A stretch of 64,000 bases of DNA from Cohnella baijiui. GTDB lineage: Bacteria; Bacillota; Bacilli; Paenibacillales; Paenibacillaceae. The stretch is from positions 38,980 to 102,979 of the forward strand of contig NZ_JAJFOW010000024.1 in assembly GCF_020731285.1 (NCBI RefSeq). Reading direction: 5' to 3'. Numbering within the stretch: position 1 is the first letter of the stretch; each line of letters starts with the position of its first letter. A program made the translations under genes and the position numbers. Below, piece by piece: positions 60,084 through 64,000 of the stretch. The notes beneath the pieces are model-generated. The model searched no databases and had not been told where the DNA came from. It was given only the letters and a program-made list of their open reading frames with translations.

Positions 60084-60263
60084 AGGGGCGGGTGATGAAG
60101 GCCGAAAGGACGAAGGGCGAGCGTTGGAGGCTGAAGTGGAAACGGTGTTCCGCAGACGGCGGAAACGGGAATGGCTGCCGAAAGGTCGCGCGCAGGCCAG
60201 CCGCCGGAAGAAGGCATGCAAGCCGGCTGGCGGCAGCATGCGGTAGAGGCGAGTGCGCCGACC

Positions 60264-60680
60264 TTAGTCGGCCAGAAGCAAATCGCGCCGCATTTTCACC
60301 TGCTCGATCATATGACCGATGTTGCCCTCTCCCGCGAACATCGACAAGTCGAAGAAGTTTTGATCCAGATCCGACCAATACAATTCGTTTTCGTCGCCGA
60401 ATACCGCCATGTCGGCTTTCAGCCTGCCGGCGTACACCTCCACGTAGCAATTTTGCCAGTAGTAGGTGAGGTCCATGACATGATGCAGCTTGATGCGTTC
60501 GCCCGGAATGCCCGTCTCTTCGTACAGCTCCCGATACGCGGCTTCCTGGCCCGTTTCTCCCGTTTCGATTTTGCCGCCGACGAGGTTGCTCAAGCCCTGA
60601 TATGGATTTTTGCGGCGCTTGCACAGCAGCAGCCGATCCATGGCCGCGTTGTAGACCATCAGTACGTTGTAGCCTTGCAC
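60264..60680 (-). CDS. NUDIX hydrolase (MutT-like)
   Basis: The 138-residue protein has a perfect Nudix box GGKIETGETGQEAAYRELYEETGI near residues 34-57 (G-x5-E-x7-REU-x-EE-x-GU). The start is GTG 60680 with AAAGGAAG 8-9 nt upstream on the minus strand; the frame reaching 60836 overlaps the TetR gene. It follows the TetR gene by 35 bp on the same strand. The N-terminal YNVLMVYNAAMDRLLLCKRR resembles 8-oxo-dGTP-type NUDIX enzymes, but the substrate is open. Confidence 0.87.
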   Translation of the reverse strand: MQGYNVLMVYNAAMDRLLLCKRRKNPYQGLSNLVGGKIETGETGQEAAYRELYEETGIPGERIKLHHVMDLTYYWQNCYVEVYAGRLKADMAVFGDENELYWSDLDQNFFDLSMFAGEGNIGHMIEQVKMRRDLLLAD

Positions 60681-60715
60681 GAGCGAATCTTCCTTTCTCT
60701 GTCGTCCAGCAGTTG

Positions 60716-61279
60716 CTACGACCGTCCAAGCCCGTCTACGAAGCAGCCCAGACCGAGCTGAAACCCTTCGATAGGCAGACATTGCCGAACATGTCCGGTC
60801 AGCTCCAGCATGACGTATCCATGGACAAAGGCCCACGTGCCTAGCGTCGCCGCGGGCGCTTTCGCTTCGCCGACGAGCTCGCCCATTGCCGTCAGCATCG
60901 GAGCGAAGGCCGCGTCCGAAGCGGGCGACATTCCCTCAGAGAGCGGCGGAGCGTCCGCAAATAGAAGCCGGTACAGCTCGGGATGCCGCAGCGACCATTC
61001 GCGGTACGTCATTCCCATCGCATGGATGCGGCGACGGGGATCGGGCATCGCGAGCTCTGCGGCGCGCTTCAGCTCGGCGGCCAACATCAACAACCCTCGC
61101 TCCGCGATCTCGCGGAGCAGGGCGGCTTTGTCCGGGAAATGGTGATAGAGAGAGGATGGCCGGACCATCATCAACGCCGCGAGCCGCCGCATCGAGACCG
61201 CCTCGACGCCTTCCCGCTCCAATAGTTCGAACGTCTTTTCGATCAGTGCATGCTGGTCGATTTTTTTGATGTATACCAT
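60716..61279 (-). CDS. TetR-family repressor
   Basis: The 187-residue protein has the TetR helix-turn-helix: IEKTFELLEREGVEAVSMRRLAALMMVRPSSLYHHFPDKAALL. The C-terminal half (WSLRHPELYRLLFADAPP, TWAFVHGYVMLELTGH) is the WHG/TetR_C_33 type of ligand domain. It is divergent from the cupin gene. Three 17-bp dyads in the 150-bp gap, one touching its own start, are its likely operators, so it should repress both itself and the cupin gene. Confidence 0.88.
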   Translation of the reverse strand: MVYIKKIDQHALIEKTFELLEREGVEAVSMRRLAALMMVRPSSLYHHFPDKAALLREIAERGLLMLAAELKRAAELAMPDPRRRIHAMGMTYREWSLRHPELYRLLFADAPPLSEGMSPASDAAFAPMLTAMGELVGEAKAPAATLGTWAFVHGYVMLELTGHVRQCLPIEGFQLGLGCFVDGLGRS

Positions 61280-61296
61280 ACCTAACAGTGTACGGT
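61280..61296. promoter_or_regulatory. TetR operator 1 (before tetR)
   Basis: ACCTAACAGTGTACGGT has imperfect arms ACCTAAC/GTACGGT. Read from the minus strand it aligns with operators 2 and 3. It directly adjoins the tetR start codon. Confidence 0.5.
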
Positions 61297-61335
61297 TTAA
61301 GGCGATTCGATGTCAATCCGGTTCCTAGTTTGCAA

Positions 61336-61402
61336 AACGTACGATGTTCGTCTTGACAACATCCGCCTACTCGCCTTATCTTGAAGACGTACATGGTTCG
61401 TT
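61336..61402 (+). promoter_or_regulatory. cupin-gene promoter flanked by TetR operators 2 and 3
   Basis: TTGACA (61353-61358), 17 bp, TTATCT (61376-61381). AACGTACGATGTTCGTC (61336-61352) abuts the -35 and GACGTACATGGTTCGTT (61386-61402) covers the start. Both share CGTAC-N3-GTTCGT with imperfect dyad symmetry. Confidence 0.6.
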
Positions 61403-61426
61403 TTGAAACGAAGGGAGAGGAAAGCG

Positions 61427-61957
61427 ATGGCGCAAGCGGGAGATTTGCTGGCGGACCCGTTACGGGGACAAAAGCTCGTCATTCGCAAGACGGCGAAGAT
61501 GACCCGGGGAGAGGTGCTCGAGATGGAGGCGAGTTATGCGCCGGGCAGCGGCGCGCCGCCCGAACATCTGCACCCGGAGCAGGAGGAGCGATTCGAGGTG
61601 TTGACCGGCTGCGTTCATGCGCGAGTGAACGGGAAAGAGCGGATTTACCGGACCGGCGAACGCTTTCGGATACCGCCCGGCATGCGGCATACGATGTGGA
61701 ACGGCGGGAACGAACCGGCCCGGCTTCTCTGGGAGACGCTGCCGGCGCTCGATACCGAACGTTTTTTCGAAACGACCTTCGCGCTTTCCCGCGCTGGAAA
61801 AACGAATGCGGCCGGCGCGCCCAACCTGCTTCAGAGCGCATTGCTCATGCAGAGGTACAAGCGGGAGTTCCGGCTTGCCAATCCCCCGCGTTTCGTGCAA
61901 ACCGCCATCTTCGGCCTGCTTGCGCCGATTGCCCGATTGCTGGGATATCGGGCGTAA
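61427..61957 (+). CDS. cupin-domain protein
   Basis: The 176-residue protein has one cupin barrel: EHLHPEQEERFEVLTGCVHARVNGK near residues 45-70 with the two His and Glu of motif 1, and RIPPGMRHTMWNGGNEPARLLWE near 85-105 with the motif-2 His. The C-terminal 60 residues include a hydrophobic helix (FVQTAIFGLLAPIARLLGY), so it may associate with the membrane. GGGAGAGG precedes ATG 61427. It appears to be the target of the divergent TetR repressor. The reaction or ligand is unknown. Confidence 0.85.
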   Translation: MAQAGDLLADPLRGQKLVIRKTAKMTRGEVLEMEASYAPGSGAPPEHLHPEQEERFEVLTGCVHARVNGKERIYRTGERFRIPPGMRHTMWNGGNEPARLLWETLPALDTERFFETTFALSRAGKTNAAGAPNLLQSALLMQRYKREFRLANPPRFVQTAIFGLLAPIARLLGYRA

Positions 61958-61991
61958 CGGATACGCAAGATTAGTCGCATACGACGCGCGG

Positions 61992-62241
61992 TTGCCAGAG
62001 ACGGGAGAGTGTGGTAGAGTCGAGTCATCTGAAAAGAAATGGGTGAACCAAAGGCCGATGAACAACTAATCCTATCTACGGACAAGAAAAAATTCGCGAG
62101 AAACGGGTTTTTTCTGGATAGGATTCGTACGGTCTTTGGGAAGCTTGCAGCGCGGAACGGGCGCCCTTTTGGGCGTCTTCAATCCGTGCCGTCTTGCCTA
62201 TGCCGCCTCCTATCCGGATTCCCGGACGGGAGGTTTTTTTG
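61992..62241 (+). promoter_or_regulatory. promoter and attenuator leader of the ABC-F gene
   Basis: TTGCCA (61992-61997), 17 bp, TAGAGT (62015-62020) begin a 215-nt leader. CCTCCTATCCGG and CCGGACGGGAGG pair at 10 of 12 positions (62210-62233), followed by seven T that end 2 bp before the ABC-F ATG, so a terminator stem contains the gene's own GGGAGG ribosome site. AATCCTATC and GATAGGATT earlier in the leader can pair, and CGCCC/GGGCG forms another hairpin. An open frame of 67 codons (62039-62242, ending RLLSGFPDGRFF) crosses the whole leader and its TGA overlaps the ABC-F start. This is the layout of antibiotic-induced ABC-F attenuators. Confidence 0.75.
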
Positions 62242-63852
62242 ATGTTGCGAACGATAGTAGAGGCACATCAGTTGGAAAAATCGATCGGCGACAGACGCCT
62301 GTTCGCGATCCCGCTGCTGCGGATCGCCGAACGCGATCGGATCGGCATCGTCGGCCGCAACGGCGCCGGCAAGACGACGCTGCTCCGGCTATTGGCGGGT
62401 ACCATCCGAGCGGATGGAGGCACCGTTGAGACGGGAGCTTCGCGAAGTCTGCTGCCTCAGCTCAAGCCGGACGCCGACGGGCTTAGCGGCGGGGAAACGG
62501 CGGCAAAGGCGATCGACGAGGCGCTCGCTCGAGACGCGGATGTGCTGTTCGCGGACGAGCCGACGATGCATCTGGACGCGCGGCGGATCGCGAAGCTGGA
62601 GGCGCAGTTGGACCGCTACCGGGGCGCCGTCGTCGTCGTCTCCCACGACCGCGCGTTTCTGGATCGGACGTGCGGCCGCATTTGGGCACTGGAGGACGAA
62701 TCCGTTCAGGAATACAAAGGGAACTACAGCGACTATTTGGTCCAAAAGCAGGCGGAAAAAGAACGTCAACAGGCGGCATACGAGGCTTATATCGACAAAA
62801 GAATGCAGCTCGAGCAGGCCGTTCATCTCAAGGAGCGGAAAGCGAGCAAAATGATGAAGCCGCCTTCGCGCATGAGCACTTCGGAATCCCGTCTATACAA
62901 GACGGAGCACGGCAAAAAGCAGAAGGACGTGCACCGCGTCATCCGGTCGATCGAGACCCGTCTCGCGAAGCTGGAGCGCGTCGACAAGCCGAAGGAGCCT
63001 CCGACCGTTCGGATGGACATTCCGGGCGCGGAGCTGCTCCGGGGCAAGCAGCTCATCGTCGCTAATCGCGCGGAAGCTTCGGCCGGCGGGAGGACGTTGT
63101 GGCGAGAGGCGACGTTCCGCATTTCGGCCGGCGAGAAGGTCGCCCTGATCGGTCCGAACGGTTCGGGCAAGTCGACGCTGCTTCGCCAGCTGCTGCACGA
63201 AGACGGCGGATTCCGCCTCGGCGCGAACGTGAAGCCGGGCTATTTCAGCCAGAACCTGGATATTCTTCGGCCGGATCGGACGGTGCTGGCGAATGTTCTG
63301 GAAACGTCGGTCCATTCGGAGCCGCTCGTCCGCAACGTCCTGGCCCGTTTGCTGTTCCGCCAAGACGACGTGTTTAAGGCGGTCGCGGACTTGAGCGGCG
63401 GTGAACGGGTGAAGGCGGCTTTCGCCAAAGTGTTCTTAGGCGACATGAACGTATTGATCCTGGACGAGCCGACGACGTTTCTCGACCTGCCGACCGTCGA
63501 GGCGCTTGAAGAGCTGTTGATGCAGTACGAGGGCACGTTGCTGTTCGTCTCGCACGACCGTCGGTTCGTGGATCGCGTGGCGAGCCGCATTCTCTCGATC
63601 GAGGGCGATCGGGTCGTCTCGTTCGACGGCGGCTGGGAAGCGTATGAGGCGGCCAAACGAACGGCACGCCCGAACGACGTCAGCCGCAGGTCGGCGGAAG
63701 AGGAGTTGATGCGGACGGAGACGAGGCTGGCGGAGGTGATGGGCAAGCTCGGCATGCAGCCGCCGCCGGCCGAGGCGGAAGCGCTCGACGCCGCCTTCCG
63801 GGAGCTGGTCGCGGAGCGGAATCGGTTGCGCGGTCAGTTGGGCGGGAAGTAG
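62242..63852 (+). CDS. ABC-F ribosome-protection ATPase (Vga/VmlR/Msr-like)
   Basis: The 536-residue protein has two ATPase domains and no membrane helices. Domain 1 has GRNGAGKTT near 37, LSGGE near 80 and ADEPTMHLD. A charged linker at about 170-270 (KERKASKMMKPPSRMSTSES) is the ribosome-reaching arm. Domain 2 has GPNGSGKST near 304, LSGGERVK near 384 and LDEPTTFLDLPT. A C-terminal extension of about 60 residues is rich in charged residues. The length and attenuator leader point to the resistance-type ABC-F group acting at the 50S peptidyl-transferase region. The antibiotic class is not predictable here. Confidence 0.88.
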   Translation: MLRTIVEAHQLEKSIGDRRLFAIPLLRIAERDRIGIVGRNGAGKTTLLRLLAGTIRADGGTVETGASRSLLPQLKPDADGLSGGETAAKAIDEALARDADVLFADEPTMHLDARRIAKLEAQLDRYRGAVVVVSHDRAFLDRTCGRIWALEDESVQEYKGNYSDYLVQKQAEKERQQAAYEAYIDKRMQLEQAVHLKERKASKMMKPPSRMSTSESRLYKTEHGKKQKDVHRVIRSIETRLAKLERVDKPKEPPTVRMDIPGAELLRGKQLIVANRAEASAGGRTLWREATFRISAGEKVALIGPNGSGKSTLLRQLLHEDGGFRLGANVKPGYFSQNLDILRPDRTVLANVLETSVHSEPLVRNVLARLLFRQDDVFKAVADLSGGERVKAAFAKVFLGDMNVLILDEPTTFLDLPTVEALEELLMQYEGTLLFVSHDRRFVDRVASRILSIEGDRVVSFDGGWEAYEAAKRTARPNDVSRRSAEEELMRTETRLAEVMGKLGMQPPPAEAEALDAAFRELVAERNRLRGQLGGK

Positions 63853-63860
63853 GCGCCTTG

Positions 63861-64000
63861 CGGGGCGTCTCGTGTGCGGGAATAGGGAACAAATTGTTCC
63901 ATAATGGTGTGGCGGGCGTCTCGTGTACGGGATTAGGGAACAAAATGTTCCTTAATGGTATGGCGGGCGTCTCGTTGGCGGGAATAGGGAACAGATTGTA
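63861..64000. repeat. tandem array, period 51 bp, about 2.7 copies, running off the window
   Basis: GCGGGCGTCTCGT starts at about 63861, 63912 and 63963, 51 bp apart. Each unit carries a short palindrome, GGAACAAATTGTTCC in the first and GGAACAAAATGTTCC in the second, where changes on both arms keep the pairing. Confidence 0.88.

Noticed and set aside
62039..62242. 67-codon frame as an ordinary protein gene
   Set aside because: Its ribosome site is weak and it overlaps attenuator structures; better treated as part of the ABC-F leader.
1..64000. Insertion sequences, prophage genes, tRNA or rRNA genes
   Set aside because: No transposase, integrase, phage structural protein or stable-RNA sequence was recognised anywhere in the window.

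Overview
The window reads as a GC-rich Firmicute of the Paenibacillaceae type (Cohnella or Paenibacillus-like). The signs are strong AGGAGG-type ribosome sites, frequent GTG/TTG starts, lipobox lipoproteins, LplB/LipO/LplC-style sugar importers without their own ATPase, four LacI-family repressors, MocR and AraC regulators, and an ABC-F gene behind an attenuator. I saw no rRNA, tRNA, transposase or CRISPR array. This is a carbohydrate-catabolism region of about 50 kb followed by a mixed housekeeping/stress region.

Layout. 1-430: tail of a sugar permease gene and its terminator. 430-1230: a 51-bp tandem array and the iol promoter. 1233-9519: a myo-inositol catabolic operon (iolD, E, C, A, G, B) followed by a LacI repressor. 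9580-13265: aldo/keto reductase, sugar-phosphate isomerase-like protein, MgtC-like protein, glycerophosphodiesterase. 13299-24017: LplB/LipO/LplC importer, PHP phosphoesterase, LacI, PfkB kinase, GH4, metallophosphoesterase, M17 peptidase. 24018-25970: MarR gene and two repeat patches. 25971-41655: the most interesting block (LacI, L-fucose/D-arabinose isomerase, ribulokinase, GH172/DUF2961 enzyme, DUF4185/GH183 lipoprotein, CUT1 importer, DUF6259-like protein, secreted DUF4185/GH183 enzyme with two binding modules, dehydrogenase). 41690-43580: LacI gene between two repeat arrays. 43682-49833: Gfo/Idh dehydrogenase, FG-GAP protein, two AraC regulators, GH127. 49900-64000: holin-like small toxin, MsrA/MsrB fusion with a lost MsrB cysteine, MBL hydrolase, a structured leader, RNA methyltransferase, ArsR, NUDIX, glcDF, EamA/MocR pair, NUDIX/TetR, cupin, ABC-F gene, and a final repeat array.

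How the genes work together. The 26-42 kb block can be read as a complete D-arabinan pathway: secreted and surface-anchored endo-D-arabinanases (GH183), a CUT1 oligosaccharide importer, a cytoplasmic GH172 exo-enzyme, FucI turning D-arabinose into D-ribulose, and an AraB-type kinase giving D-ribulose-5-phosphate. A LacI repressor with matching palindromic sites controls it. The nearby myo-inositol operon and several phosphodiesterase-type genes raise the speculative possibility that the region serves the use of mycobacterial cell-wall glycans, because lipoarabinomannan contains phosphatidylinositol and D-arabinan.

A second theme is a set of intergenic tandem arrays with unrelated sequences but similar periods (51-52 bp at several loci, 31 bp at one). 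These are close to whole turns of the DNA helix, and each unit carries a dyad.
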